Shown here: positions 23,468 to 32,429 of the stretch, piece by piece
Numbering within the stretch: the stretch's first letter is position 1
Layout: every line of letters starts with the position of its first letter
Origin: DASRDU01 sp035560235
GTDB taxonomy: Bacteria > Acidobacteriota > Blastocatellia > RBC074
Length of the DNA: 43,483 nt
Direction: 5' to 3'
NCBI GenBank assembly: GCA_035560235.1
Contig: DATMAG010000002.1
Coordinates: forward strand, 1 to 43,483
Notes under the pieces: generated by a model
Told to the model about the DNA's origin: nothing
Databases searched by the model: none
Seen by the model: only the letters and a program-made list of their open reading frames with translations
Position numbers and translations under genes: made by a program

Positions 23468-26400
23468 ATGAGCGAAACCAAAAAGAAAAAGGAACAGGAA
23501 TACGGCGCAGAATCAATCACCGTCCTTGAAGGCCGCGACGCAGTGCGCAAACGGCCCGCGATGTATATCGGCTCAAACGGTGATCTGGGCTTGCACCATC
23601 TTGTTTATGAGATCGTGGACAACTCGGTTGACGAGGCGCTCGCCGGGTACTGCGACACGATCAATGTGACGATCCATCTTGATAACTCGATCACCGTCGA
23701 AGACAACGGGCGCGGCATCCCTGTGGACCTGCATCCGACCGAAAAGCGGCCCGCCGCCGAAGTCGTTATGACCGTGCTGCACGCGGGCGGCAAGTTCGAC
23801 AGCAATGCTTACAAAGTCTCCGGCGGTCTGCACGGCGTCGGCGCTTCGTGCGTGAATTTCCTGTCAGAATGGATGCGCATGGAAATCCGGCGTGATGGCG
23901 GCGTTTATGAAATGGAGTTCAGAAAAGGCATCAAAGCTGCTGAACTGACCCGCACCGGCAAGACGACCAAAACGGGAACGAAGATCACCTTCAAGCCCGA
24001 CCCTGAAATTTTCACGACGACTGAATACAGCTTCGACAAACTCTCCGAGCGGCTGCGCGAGAAAGCGTTTCTCAACAAGGGCATCAGAATCACCATCGTT
24101 GACGAGCGTTCGGAGACCGAAAAGAAGCACGAGTTTTATTATGAAGGCGGCATCGCGGAGTTCGTCCGACATCTGAACAAGAACAAGAACGTGCTGCATC
24201 CGAAGCCGCTCTATTTTGAAAAGTCCGCGAATCCGGCAGCGGGCGACGATCTGTCCATCGAAGTGGCGATTCAGTACAACGACGGTTACGATGAAAAGGT
24301 CTTCTCCTTCGCCAACAACATCAACACCGTTGACGGCGGCACGCACCTGTCCGGCTTCCGCTCGGCGCTGTCAAAGGCGATCAGCCGCTATGCGCAGACC
24401 GCCAATCTGCTCAGGGATTTCAAGGGCGGCCTCTCCGGCGACGACGTGCGCGAAGGCCTGGTGGCGGTCATCTCGGTCAAGATTCCGCAGCCGCAGTTTG
24501 AAGGACAGACCAAGGGCAAGCTCAATTCTGACGTGAAGGGCGCGGTGGATTCGTTTCTGTATGAAAAGCTCAGCACCTATTTTGAAGAGCATCCGTCCGT
24601 CGCCAAATCCATCGTCAGCAAAGCCGTCGAAGCCGCCCGCGCCCGCGAAGCCGCGCGCAAGGCCCGCGAAATCGTCCGCAAAGGCGCGCTCAATTCAATG
24701 AATCTGCCCGGCAAACTCGCCGATTGCGCCGAAAAAGACCCGGCTCTGTGTGAACTTTATATCGTGGAAGGCGACAGTGCGGGCGGCTGCTTTTCAGGTG
24801 ATACGCTGGTCGCACTGGCTGACGGACGTGCGCTGAGTTTCAGAGAACTGGTTGAAGAGCAGAATGCCGGTCGGGAGAATTTCTGCTACACCATTCGCCG
24901 CGACGGAACCATCGGGCTTGAGCGCATCCTGAATGCGCGAATCACAAAGCGCAATGCCGAGGTTATTCGCGTCACGCTTGATAACGGCGAGGTAATCACC
25001 TGCACACCCGATCACCTGTTTATGCTGCGCGATGGCAGCTACAAACCTGCGGAAAAGCTGACTCCTGCTGATTCGCTGATGCCATTGTATCGCCGGATTT
25101 CAGACCGCACTCAGCCGGGAATCACCATTGACGGGTATGAAATGGTCTGGTGCCCGCGTTCTGATTACTGGCTGTTTACGCACAGTCTGGCCGACTGGCA
25201 CAATCGCTGGAACAGAGTCTGTTCCGAAGCGGATGGCGATTATTGCCATCATATTGATTTCAACAAACGCAACAACAATCCAACCAACATTCAGCGGCTC
25301 ACGAAAGAGGCGCATCTGGCTTTGCACCGTCAGCAGGCCAGCCGCACCCTGCACCGGCCCGAAGTGATCGAAAAATGCCGCGAAATCAGGCAGAGCCGCG
25401 AATTCCGCTCAAAAATGAGCGAACGCATGTGCCAGCCTGAGACCCGGCGCATTCTTTCTGAACAGGCAAAGGCGCAGTGGGCCGATGAGGCTTACAAGGA
25501 GTTCATGACTGCGAAGTGGCGGGAGTTTTACGAAAGCAACGAAGGCTACCGCCAGCAGAACAGAGAGCAGCCTGAGCAGGCGCAGCGCGGGTACTGGCAA
25601 CTCGCAGAGAACCGTCAGGCCCAGGCTGAACGCACGCGCAACTGCTTCATCACTCATCCCGAAGCCCGTCAGGCTCACTCTGAAGCGGCCAGGGAGCAGT
25701 GGCAGAATGAACAGTTGCTGGCGTGGCGGCGTGAACAGACCAGGGAGCAGTGGACGCCTGAATTCAGAGCCAGCCGCCGGGCGGCGCTGCATCAGACTTA
25801 CTATCGCAAGACGACGGCTGCGCTCAAGCAGATCGAAATCGAATGCGGCACACTTGACCTCGAAGCTTACCAGGCGCACCGGCGCGCGTTGAAGGACAAG
25901 TCACTGCTGCGGTTTGAGACTTTCTGTGACCGTTACTTCAACGGTGACGCGGCGCGAGCCTGTGAAGCGGTCGGGAATTACAACCATCGCGTGGCGAAAA
26001 TCGAACGGCTCACCGAGCGGATTGATGTTTATGACATCGAGGTTCCGGGAACGCACAATTTCGCGCTGGCCAGTGGCGTGTTCGTTCACAACAGCGCGAA
26101 GCAGGGACGTGACCGGCGCACTCAGGCAATTCTGCCGCTCAAGGGCAAGATTCTGAACGTCGAGAAGGCGCGCTTTGACAAGATGCTCTCGCACGGTGAA
26201 ATCAAAACTCTGATCACCGCGCTTGGCACGGGCATTGGCAAAGATGATTTCGATATTACCAAACTGCGTTATCACCGCATCTGCCTGATGAGTGTGGCGG
26301 GCGATGAGCCGACGCTCGTGGCCGATGATGAAGGACGCACGGAATTCGTCAGGATTGGTGACTTCATTGATGACTGTCTCGATCTGCGTCGCCGCACTTC

Positions 26401-28921
26401 GCGGTATCGGGTGATGAGCTTTGATCCGGCGACGAATGAAGTGCGCTTCCGTCCGCTGAAGGCTGTGATCCGGCACGGGCACGAAGAGGCGATGTACAGG
26501 ATTACGACCCGCTACAATCGTTCGGTCAAAGTCACGGCTTCGCACAGCGTCTATGTTTACGAGGACGGGCAGGTGAAGCTGAAAAAGGGTAATGAAATCA
26601 GGCCCGGCGATCTGCTTGTCGCAACGCGCCGGGTGCCGCGTCCGATGGTCAGCCCGACCCGGATTGATCTGCTCGAAACTCTGTTCAGCGCCGGGCTGAC
26701 CGATGCCCTGTACGTGCGTGGTGAGGATGTGCGGCGCGTGGCCGGACAGCGCGTGCTGGCCAGAGTTGCGCGTCCTGATTTGCGGAACGAGCCGCGAGTC
26801 AGCCTGAGTCGGCAGCAGTGGCAGCAACTGATTGCGCGCCGCGAGGCTGCCGGAATGTCACAGTCCGGCGTGGCTGGTGCAATCGGCGTGAAGCAGCCCA
26901 TCACCATCAGCCACTGGGAACGCGGCATCAATCGTCCGGCCAAATCGCAGTTCGATGGTTATCTGAAAGCCATCGGCTGGAATGACGAACTCAGCTATGA
27001 ACTGATTCCGTCACGGATTGACCAGTTACTCGCTCAGGACGATGCCAGCAACAATGCGCGCTGGCGCGCAGTCAGTCCGTTCAAGCGGCTCAGCGATTTC
27101 ACGCCCGATGAACTGGTGCAGCTTGGCCCTGATGTCGAACTGGTGCCGCAGGCGCACAGCGAAAAAGCCTTTGCGCGTTATCTGCCCGTCACGCGGGAAC
27201 TGATGACCTTTCTCGGCTGGTTTGTGGCTGAAGGCACACTGAGCGCACATCAGGTCAGTCTCAATCTGGGATGCAAGGATGAACGGTTCATTCCTGAACT
27301 GATGACCGCCATCGAACGAGTCTTTGGCGAAACGCCCCGGTGCTATCACGATCCTGACAGCCAGGGCCGCAAGCTGTACTTCCATTCAGTTGCGGCGGCG
27401 CGGCTGCTGCGCGCGTGGCAGGTCGCCGGGCGCGCTCACGAAAAGCGCATCCCTGATGTGGTCTTCAGTCTGGATGAACAGCTTCAGCTTGCTTTTCTCG
27501 AAGCTTACTTCCTGGGCGATGGCACGGCGGGTGATTACAACTTTTCATTCACGACCAGTTCGGCTGACCTGAAGGATGGGTTGTTGTATCTGTTCGGGCA
27601 GCTTGGCGTCATCGCTTCGGCCTCGCATCTGCCGCCCTCAACCGGACCTGAATCTCCGATTCAGACGCGGCATCCGTACTTCATGATTGCCGTGACTGGC
27701 AAGGAGCAGATCGAACGCTGCCGCGCCATCTGGCAGCGTCATGCGAACGCAACGAAGCTTGATGCGCTGCTTGCCAGGCCGCACCGCCGGGCGCAGGACT
27801 TCACGCCGATCAGCGCTGATCTGATGGGGCTTGAGGTGCTGCAGGCCGAAGAGATTCCGCACGTCGGCGATTGCGTGTATGACTTTTCGGTTGAAGGCGA
27901 CGAAAACTTCATCTGCGGCGCAGGCGGCATCGCCTGTCACAACACCGATGCTGACGTAGATGGATCGCACATCCGCACGCTGCTGCTGACGTTCTTTTAC
28001 CGGCAGATGCCGCAACTGCTCGAACACAAGATCGAGCGGGTCAACGAGAACGGCGAGACTGAGACCGAAATCAGAAGCTACGTCTACATCGCGCAGCCGC
28101 CGCTTTACAAGGTCAGGAAGGGCAAGACCGAGCGGTACGTCAAGGATGAGCGCGAGATGACCCGCTACCTCATGCGCAAGGCCACCGAAGATGTGAAGGT
28201 GACGGTGAAAAAGACCGGCACGACCATCGAGGGCCGCGATCTGACGGTGCTGCTTGAACGGCTCGTTGAATTCAACGGCTACTATGAAAAGCTGCATCGT
28301 CGGCTGCACGACAAGCGGATTCTGGATGCAGTGCTGGAATCGCTGAGCGGCAGCAGGGGGCTGTTGCAGAAGGATGGTCGCAAGCTGCACGATGTCTTTG
28401 CTGATGAAGAACTGCTCGGCAAGGTCGAAGCCGCGCTGGCCGAGGCCGGTTTCAAGACCGAACTGACTTCGGATGAGGAACACGGCCTGTCTGAGATTGA
28501 AGTAATGGTGGCGGGCAATGGTGGCCGCGTGCTGATTGACTGGGATCTGGCCACGCACGTTGAATTTCAGCGCGCGGTGGAACTTTACAAACAGCTTGCT
28601 CCGATTCACGTGCCGCCGTTCACGGTCGGTGAAAACGGCACGTCAGTCGAACTCGCTTCGCGCGATGAACTGCTCGATCACATTCTGAAGGCCGCGAAAA
28701 AAGACCTGCACATTCAGCGGTACAAAGGCCTGGGCGAAATGAACCCTGAGCAGTTGTGGGAGACGACGATGGATCCCGAAAAGCGCACGCTGCTGCAGGT
28801 ACGGATTGATGACGCCGTTGAGACGGATGAAATTTTCACTGTTCTGATGGGCGATCAGGTCGAACCGCGCCGGAAGTTCATCGAGGAGAATGCGCTCGAC
28901 GTGAAGAACCTCGACATCTGA
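23468..28921 (+). CDS. gyrB: DNA gyrase subunit B precursor containing two inteins
   Basis: A 1817-residue open frame. Removing two inteins (residues 441-875 and 942-1492) leaves an 831-residue GyrB of normal length. The GHKL ATPase is at the N-terminus (DNSVDEAL, VEDNGRGIPV, GLHGVGASCVN), the transducer follows, and the TOPRIM motifs are VEGDSAGG (just before intein 1), then SAKQGRDRRTQ, and TDADVDGSHIRTLLL (just after intein 2). The C-terminal tail has QRYKGLGEMNPEQLWETTM. Gyrase B supplies ATPase and the metal-binding TOPRIM for supercoiling. Both inteins interrupt the TOPRIM, so gyrase should be inactive until both splice. It lies 93 bases after recF and ends at an intrinsic terminator. 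Confidence 0.97.
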   Translation: MSETKKKKEQEYGAESITVLEGRDAVRKRPAMYIGSNGDLGLHHLVYEIVDNSVDEALAGYCDTINVTIHLDNSITVEDNGRGIPVDLHPTEKRPAAEVVMTVLHAGGKFDSNAYKVSGGLHGVGASCVNFLSEWMRMEIRRDGGVYEMEFRKGIKAAELTRTGKTTKTGTKITFKPDPEIFTTTEYSFDKLSERLREKAFLNKGIRITIVDERSETEKKHEFYYEGGIAEFVRHLNKNKNVLHPKPLYFEKSANPAAGDDLSIEVAIQYNDGYDEKVFSFANNINTVDGGTHLSGFRSALSKAISRYAQTANLLRDFKGGLSGDDVREGLVAVISVKIPQPQFEGQTKGKLNSDVKGAVDSFLYEKLSTYFEEHPSVAKSIVSKAVEAARAREAARKAREIVRKGALNSMNLPGKLADCAEKDPALCELYIVEGDSAGGCFSGDTLVALADGRALSFRELVEEQNAGRENFCYTIRRDGTIGLERILNARITKRNAEVIRVTLDNGEVITCTPDHLFMLRDGSYKPAEKLTPADSLMPLYRRISDRTQPGITIDGYEMVWCPRSDYWLFTHSLADWHNRWNRVCSEADGDYCHHIDFNKRNNNPTNIQRLTKEAHLALHRQQASRTLHRPEVIEKCREIRQSREFRSKMSERMCQPETRRILSEQAKAQWADEAYKEFMTAKWREFYESNEGYRQQNREQPEQAQRGYWQLAENRQAQAERTRNCFITHPEARQAHSEAAREQWQNEQLLAWRREQTREQWTPEFRASRRAALHQTYYRKTTAALKQIEIECGTLDLEAYQAHRRALKDKSLLRFETFCDRYFNGDAARACEAVGNYNHRVAKIERLTERIDVYDIEVPGTHNFALASGVFVHNSAKQGRDRRTQAILPLKGKILNVEKARFDKMLSHGEIKTLITALGTGIGKDDFDITKLRYHRICLMSVAGDEPTLVADDEGRTEFVRIGDFIDDCLDLRRRTSRYRVMSFDPATNEVRFRPLKAVIRHGHEEAMYRITTRYNRSVKVTASHSVYVYEDGQVKLKKGNEIRPGDLLVATRRVPRPMVSPTRIDLLETLFSAGLTDALYVRGEDVRRVAGQRVLARVARPDLRNEPRVSLSRQQWQQLIARREAAGMSQSGVAGAIGVKQPITISHWERGINRPAKSQFDGYLKAIGWNDELSYELIPSRIDQLLAQDDASNNARWRAVSPFKRLSDFTPDELVQLGPDVELVPQAHSEKAFARYLPVTRELMTFLGWFVAEGTLSAHQVSLNLGCKDERFIPELMTAIERVFGETPRCYHDPDSQGRKLYFHSVAAARLLRAWQVAGRAHEKRIPDVVFSLDEQLQLAFLEAYFLGDGTAGDYNFSFTTSSADLKDGLLYLFGQLGVIASASHLPPSTGPESPIQTRHPYFMIAVTGKEQIERCRAIWQRHANATKLDALLARPHRRAQDFTPISADLMGLEVLQAEEIPHVGDCVYDFSVEGDENFICGAGGIACHNTDADVDGSHIRTLLLTFFYRQMPQLLEHKIERVNENGETETEIRSYVYIAQPPLYKVRKGKTERYVKDEREMTRYLMRKATEDVKVTVKKTGTTIEGRDLTVLLERLVEFNGYYEKLHRRLHDKRILDAVLESLSGSRGLLQKDGRKLHDVFADEELLGKVEAALAEAGFKTELTSDEEHGLSEIEVMVAGNGGRVLIDWDLATHVEFQRAVELYKQLAPIHVPPFTVGENGTSVELASRDELLDHILKAAKKDLHIQRYKGLGEMNPEQLWETTMDPEKRTLLQVRIDDAVETDEIFTVLMGDQVEPRRKFIEENALDVKNLDI
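24788..26092 (+). other. GyrB intein 1, HNH-type
   Basis: A 435-residue intein (precursor residues 441-875). It begins with C441 (CFSGDTLVALADG) after VEGDSAGG and ends in VFVHN with N875, followed by the +1 residue S876. Splicing block B is TPDH near residue 518, and block F is the IDVYDIEVPGTHNF segment. The homing nuclease is of HNH type: HHIDFNKRNNNPTN at 594-607. Between it and block F lie about 190 residues of helical, Gln/Glu/Arg-rich sequence with repeated W-containing units (QWADEAYKEFM, AREQWQNEQ, TREQWTPEF), like short NUMOD3-type DNA-binding repeats. All catalytic splicing residues are present, so it should be active. Confidence 0.95.
26291..27943 (+). other. GyrB intein 2, LAGLIDADG-type with an XRE helix-turn-helix
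   Basis: A 551-residue intein (precursor residues 942-1492). It begins with S942 (SVAGDEPTLVADDEG) and ends in IACHN, with T1493 of TDADVDG as +1. Block B is VTASHSVYV, with TxxH. Between block B and the nuclease is a helix-turn-helix of XRE type (about 1115-1160: REAAGMSQSGVAGAIGV followed by ITISHWERG). The two LAGLIDADG (DOD) motifs are FLGWFVAEGT (1248-1257, with E1255) and FLEAYFLGDGT (1343-1353, with D1351). Block F is VYDFSVEGDENFICGAGG. The Ser nucleophile and Thr +1 are less common but compatible with splicing. Confidence 0.95.
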
Positions 28922-28959
28922 TCTCACGCAGTCAGCACTTCCCTTCCATAATTGCGGGA

Positions 28960-28997
28960 GCGCAGGACAAATCAGATTGTCCTGCGCCCCTGTTTTT
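28960..28997 (+). terminator. Rho-independent terminator of gyrB
   Basis: An 11-bp perfect stem (28960-28970 with 28977-28987), a 6-base loop, then CCCTG and five T at 28993-28997. It lies 39 bases after the gyrB stop. Confidence 0.8.
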
Positions 28998-29037
28998 CGT
29001 TTGCGCCTGCTTCCCGACCGGACACAGCGTCCCTGCC

Positions 29038-29066
29038 TTGATCTTTCCCCGGCGCTGCCATATAAC
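29038..29066 (+). promoter_or_regulatory. Sigma70-type promoter for the TonB-dependent receptor
   Basis: TTGATC (29038-29043), a 17-base spacer and TATAAC (29061-29066). The predicted leader is about 155 bases and ends in AAAAGGAG before the ATG at 29230. The 308-base gap between gyrB and the receptor holds this promoter and the gyrB terminator and nothing else I can recognise. Confidence 0.6.
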
Positions 29067-29229
29067 AGCCCCGCATTTCAAATCTGCCGGGATGAATCCA
29101 AATCATTTTCGCAACTGAGCTGAGCCAGGCTGTCATCGGTGCTGCCGGGTGCGACAACGACGCGCAGGTGTTTTCACGAGAAAGAGAACTCCCTGTCCAC
29201 AGGAACCCAGCTTCAAAAGGAGAAGAACC

Positions 29230-32200
29230 ATGCGTAACCCGATCAGGCAGGTTGTGTTTTTTCTGTTCCTGACGCTCGCGGCTGTGACGGCGCAGGCACA
29301 GACGCAGATCACGACCGGAGTCATTCAGGGCACGGTCACTGACGCGGCGGGCGCGGTCGTTCCCGGCGCGAGCATCGAAGTCAGAAATGCCGAAACCAGC
29401 TTCACCAGAACTCTCACCTCCGACAATGACGGGCGCTTTGTCTTCCTGCAACTGCCGTCGGGCCGGTATTCGCTGACAGTCTCGAAGCAGGGCTACGCCA
29501 CACTCGTTCAGGAGAACCTCAATCTGACGGTCGGGCAGGCGATCACGCTCAATCTGGCGATGAAGGTTTCATCGGTCGAGGAACGCATCACCATCTCTGC
29601 GGCGCCGACGGTGGACACGGTGAAAACTGAATCGAGCAGCACAATCAATGAACTGGCGATCAGCAACACGCCGGTCCTGGGGCGCAAGTTTGAAGACCTG
29701 CTGACGCTCACGCCCGGAGTGAGCATCACGCAGGGGCCGGACGGAGACGAGATCAACTTCAACGGGCAGCGCGGCATCTTCAACAACATCAGCCTGGATG
29801 GCGGCGATTACAACAACGGATTTTTCGGCGAGCAGGTTGGCGGACAGCGCGCGGCGATTGATATTTCGATGGAAGCGATCAAGGAATTTCAGGTCGTGGC
29901 CACCGGCGCGAGCGCCGAATTCGGGCGCTCTGCCGGAGGCATCATCAATGTCATCACCAAATCAGGCACCAACGAACTGCGCGGCAGCATCTTTCACTTT
30001 CAGCGGCTCGAAGGGCTGGCCTCGAACACTTCCGACGGCAAGCCGCTCAAGGATTTTCACCGCGAACAGTTCGGCGGGACGATGGGCGGGCCGCTCGTCA
30101 AAAACAGGCTGTTTCTTTTCGGCGCTTACGAAGGAATCACGGGCAACCTGACGCGCCCGAATCTGAGCGAACCCATCGGAACCCCGTGCGCGGTGCAGAA
30201 TCCGACGATTCAGGCCAACGAGGCGCTCATCAACGGTAGCGCCGACTGCCAGCGGCTGGCGCTGCTCAGCTTCTTCAGAACCTCGCGCAATCAGGAAGAA
30301 GGGCTGCCGCTCAAAAAGCCGATCAATACTTCGGCGCTGCTCGGCAAACTCGACTGGAAGATGACGACTGCCAACGAACTGGCCTTTTCGTACAACTTCA
30401 ACCGCTCCAGAAAGGACAACGAGACGTTTGATGTGGCGACTTATGGCAACTCAGCCAACGGCACCGAAGGGCCGGGCGAAATCAATGTCTTCAACCTGAA
30501 CCTTTTCACCACGGTTTCCGTCACGAAACTCAACGAGTTTCATTTCACCTATTCGCGCGAAAACCGCCCGCGTTCGGCCGCGAAATCGAACGTTCCGGCA
30601 GACACGGCGATGGGATTTGCGACGACCTTCCGCTTCGGCAATCCGTTCTTTCTCGGCCCCAACATTGATGAACTGTTTCAGCGGCTGCAACTCAGAGACA
30701 ACTTCTCCATCGTGGCCGGAAAGCACACCGTCAAATTCGGCGGCGACTGGACGCACAGCAACAACGCGCAGGTCTTTCGCGGCTTCTTTGAAGGAAGATA
30801 CATCTTCGACAGCGTGGCCGGGTTCCTGCGTTACGCCTCGCCCGCGAGCCTGGGGCCGGGTTTCGGGCCGCGCACCGCTGCCTGTTCCAATGGCACTTAC
30901 GTTGATGTCCTGAGCAGTTGTCCGGCGGGTTCGACCAAAACCGGCGGCCCGCTGCTGCTCTATTTGCAGGGCGCGGCGCTCGACGGGCCGGCGACTGATG
31001 CGACCGGCGCTTCGGACATTGACAACGAAGAGTTCGCGCTCTTTCTGCAGGACAAGTGGCAGATGCGCTCCGGCTTCACCTTCAGCTACGGGCTGCGCTG
31101 GGAAGCTCAGTATCTGGCAACGCCAGTGGTGCCGCCGTCAAAAACCGCTTACGGCCGCTTCCTGAGCGATCCGCGCTTCCCGTCCGATGGCACGCTGCCT
31201 GATCAGACCAGGATGTTTCAGCCGCGCGTCGCTTTTGCGTGGGACATTCGCAACAACAGCAAATCAGTGCTGCGCGCGAGCTGGGGCATTTTCAATGCGC
31301 GCCAGAATATGCTTTCACAGGTCGGTTCGATTACCACCAACGGAGTGCAGCAACAGACCATCTTCCGCAACACCGATCTGATCGGGACGCTGCTCGGCTT
31401 CGGGATTCCGCAGTCGGCAGTCGCCCCGACGTGGCCGGGTCTGGTCATTCCTCCGGTGCAGCCGCCGGGAACATTCCCTGATTTCACCGGCGTGCGCGTC
31501 TTCAGTCGCGATTACGCCAATCCGCGCATCTATTCGACGAACGTGGCCTTCGAGCAGCAACTGGCGCAGGATCTGGCGCTCTATGTTGACTTCACGCACT
31601 CGAAGGGCGTTCACCTGACACGCTTTCTGAACGTCAATCGCAACAATTTCTTCAGGCCGCAGCTTGATGAAGTCATGGTGGCGAGCAGCGTCGGCAAATC
31701 GCTCTATCGCGGCCTGACCGTCGGGATGCGGAAGCGGTTCAGCCGGAATTATCAGTTCGAGTGGAATTATGTCCTGTCGAAGGATCTCGATGATGATTCC
31801 AACGAACGCGATCCGTTCACTGACCGCGCATTCGACATCAACAACCTGAAGCTGGATTACGCGCTCTCAGACCGCGACATCCGGCACAAGTTCAACTTCA
31901 TTCTGAACAGCCAGCCGATCTGGGGAATTGAGGCCAATGTCCGGGTTCAGGCCCGCAGCGCGCAGCCGATCACACCCGGCGGAGTAAGAACCGCCAACAA
32001 TCGCAACACTGCGCGCAAGGACAACGAATTCTTCTCCTTCGACTGGCGCATCTCGCGCCCGTTCCGTTTCCTGGAACACTACGCGATCATCCCGACGATT
32101 GAGATGTTCAATACCTTCAACAACAAAAACAACGTCAACCCGCTGACAACGCCGGGGCTGTTCAACTTCGACGGCTTCCTGCGTCAGGGCGTCGGCGATC

Positions 32201-32238
32201 CGCGCCAGGTACAACTGGCTGTGAAGTTCTCTTTCTGA
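29230..32238 (+). CDS. TonB-dependent receptor with N-terminal carboxypeptidase-regulatory domain (Oar-like)
   Basis: A 1002-residue outer-membrane protein. A signal peptide (about 1-24, ending TAQAQ) is followed by a carboxypeptidase-regulatory-like beta domain (about 28-115: GVIQGTVTDAAGAVVPGASIEV). Next comes a plug domain (about 125-260, NFNGQRG ... FGRSAGGIINVITKSG) and a long beta-barrel ending in a terminal phenylalanine (VKFSF). The ATG at 29230 was chosen for its AAAAGGAG and the signal peptide directly after it. Such Oar-like receptors are greatly expanded in Acidobacteriota and are presumed to import oligosaccharides or other large ligands with TonB energy. No SusD-like partner is next to it, and the substrate is unknown. 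Confidence 0.92.
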   Translation: MRNPIRQVVFFLFLTLAAVTAQAQTQITTGVIQGTVTDAAGAVVPGASIEVRNAETSFTRTLTSDNDGRFVFLQLPSGRYSLTVSKQGYATLVQENLNLTVGQAITLNLAMKVSSVEERITISAAPTVDTVKTESSSTINELAISNTPVLGRKFEDLLTLTPGVSITQGPDGDEINFNGQRGIFNNISLDGGDYNNGFFGEQVGGQRAAIDISMEAIKEFQVVATGASAEFGRSAGGIINVITKSGTNELRGSIFHFQRLEGLASNTSDGKPLKDFHREQFGGTMGGPLVKNRLFLFGAYEGITGNLTRPNLSEPIGTPCAVQNPTIQANEALINGSADCQRLALLSFFRTSRNQEEGLPLKKPINTSALLGKLDWKMTTANELAFSYNFNRSRKDNETFDVATYGNSANGTEGPGEINVFNLNLFTTVSVTKLNEFHFTYSRENRPRSAAKSNVPADTAMGFATTFRFGNPFFLGPNIDELFQRLQLRDNFSIVAGKHTVKFGGDWTHSNNAQVFRGFFEGRYIFDSVAGFLRYASPASLGPGFGPRTAACSNGTYVDVLSSCPAGSTKTGGPLLLYLQGAALDGPATDATGASDIDNEEFALFLQDKWQMRSGFTFSYGLRWEAQYLATPVVPPSKTAYGRFLSDPRFPSDGTLPDQTRMFQPRVAFAWDIRNNSKSVLRASWGIFNARQNMLSQVGSITTNGVQQQTIFRNTDLIGTLLGFGIPQSAVAPTWPGLVIPPVQPPGTFPDFTGVRVFSRDYANPRIYSTNVAFEQQLAQDLALYVDFTHSKGVHLTRFLNVNRNNFFRPQLDEVMVASSVGKSLYRGLTVGMRKRFSRNYQFEWNYVLSKDLDDDSNERDPFTDRAFDINNLKLDYALSDRDIRHKFNFILNSQPIWGIEANVRVQARSAQPITPGGVRTANNRNTARKDNEFFSFDWRISRPFRFLEHYAIIPTIEMFNTFNNKNNVNPLTTPGLFNFDGFLRQGVGDPRQVQLAVKFSF

Positions 32239-32247
32239 CCGGGCAAC

Positions 32248-32290
32248 CAGAAGGCACACAGGTAATTCAACTTTCATTGTGTGCCTTCTG
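32248..32290. repeat. Short inverted repeat after the receptor gene
   Basis: Perfect 13-bp arms (32248-32260 and 32278-32290) with a 17-base loop, starting 9 bases after the receptor stop. There is no T tract. It probably shapes the 3' end of the receptor transcript. Confidence 0.8.
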
Positions 32291-32326
32291 ACTTCAACCT
32301 GTTTCAGGCAATTCCGCTGAACTGAA

Positions 32327-32412
32327 AATGCAGAGCAGACTTGCGGTTTGCTCTTGTCTTCGCAAGTGACCCGCTGTGAGGGCAGGAGCAAACCGCAAGT
32401 CTGCTCTGCATT
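32327..32412. repeat. 27-bp perfect inverted repeat upstream of the flavoprotein gene
   Basis: The arms 32327-32353 and 32386-32412 are perfect reverse complements (GCAGAGCAGACTTGCGG core) with a 32-base loop. The right arm ends just before the GGGGAG ribosome-binding site of the next gene. A transcript reading through would carry a very stable hairpin in the 5' leader. Confidence 0.9.
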
Positions 32413-32429
32413 CACCGGGGAGCAGTGTG

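Noticed and set aside
25901..26827. A 308-codon minus-strand frame opposite the GyrB inteins
   Set aside because: It spans the end of intein 1, extein and intein 2, all of which have clear plus-strand motifs; no ribosome-binding site or family features.
27638..28609. A 323-codon minus-strand frame opposite the GyrB C-terminal region
   Set aside because: It mirrors conserved GyrB coding sequence; codon bias of the sense gene explains the open antisense frame.
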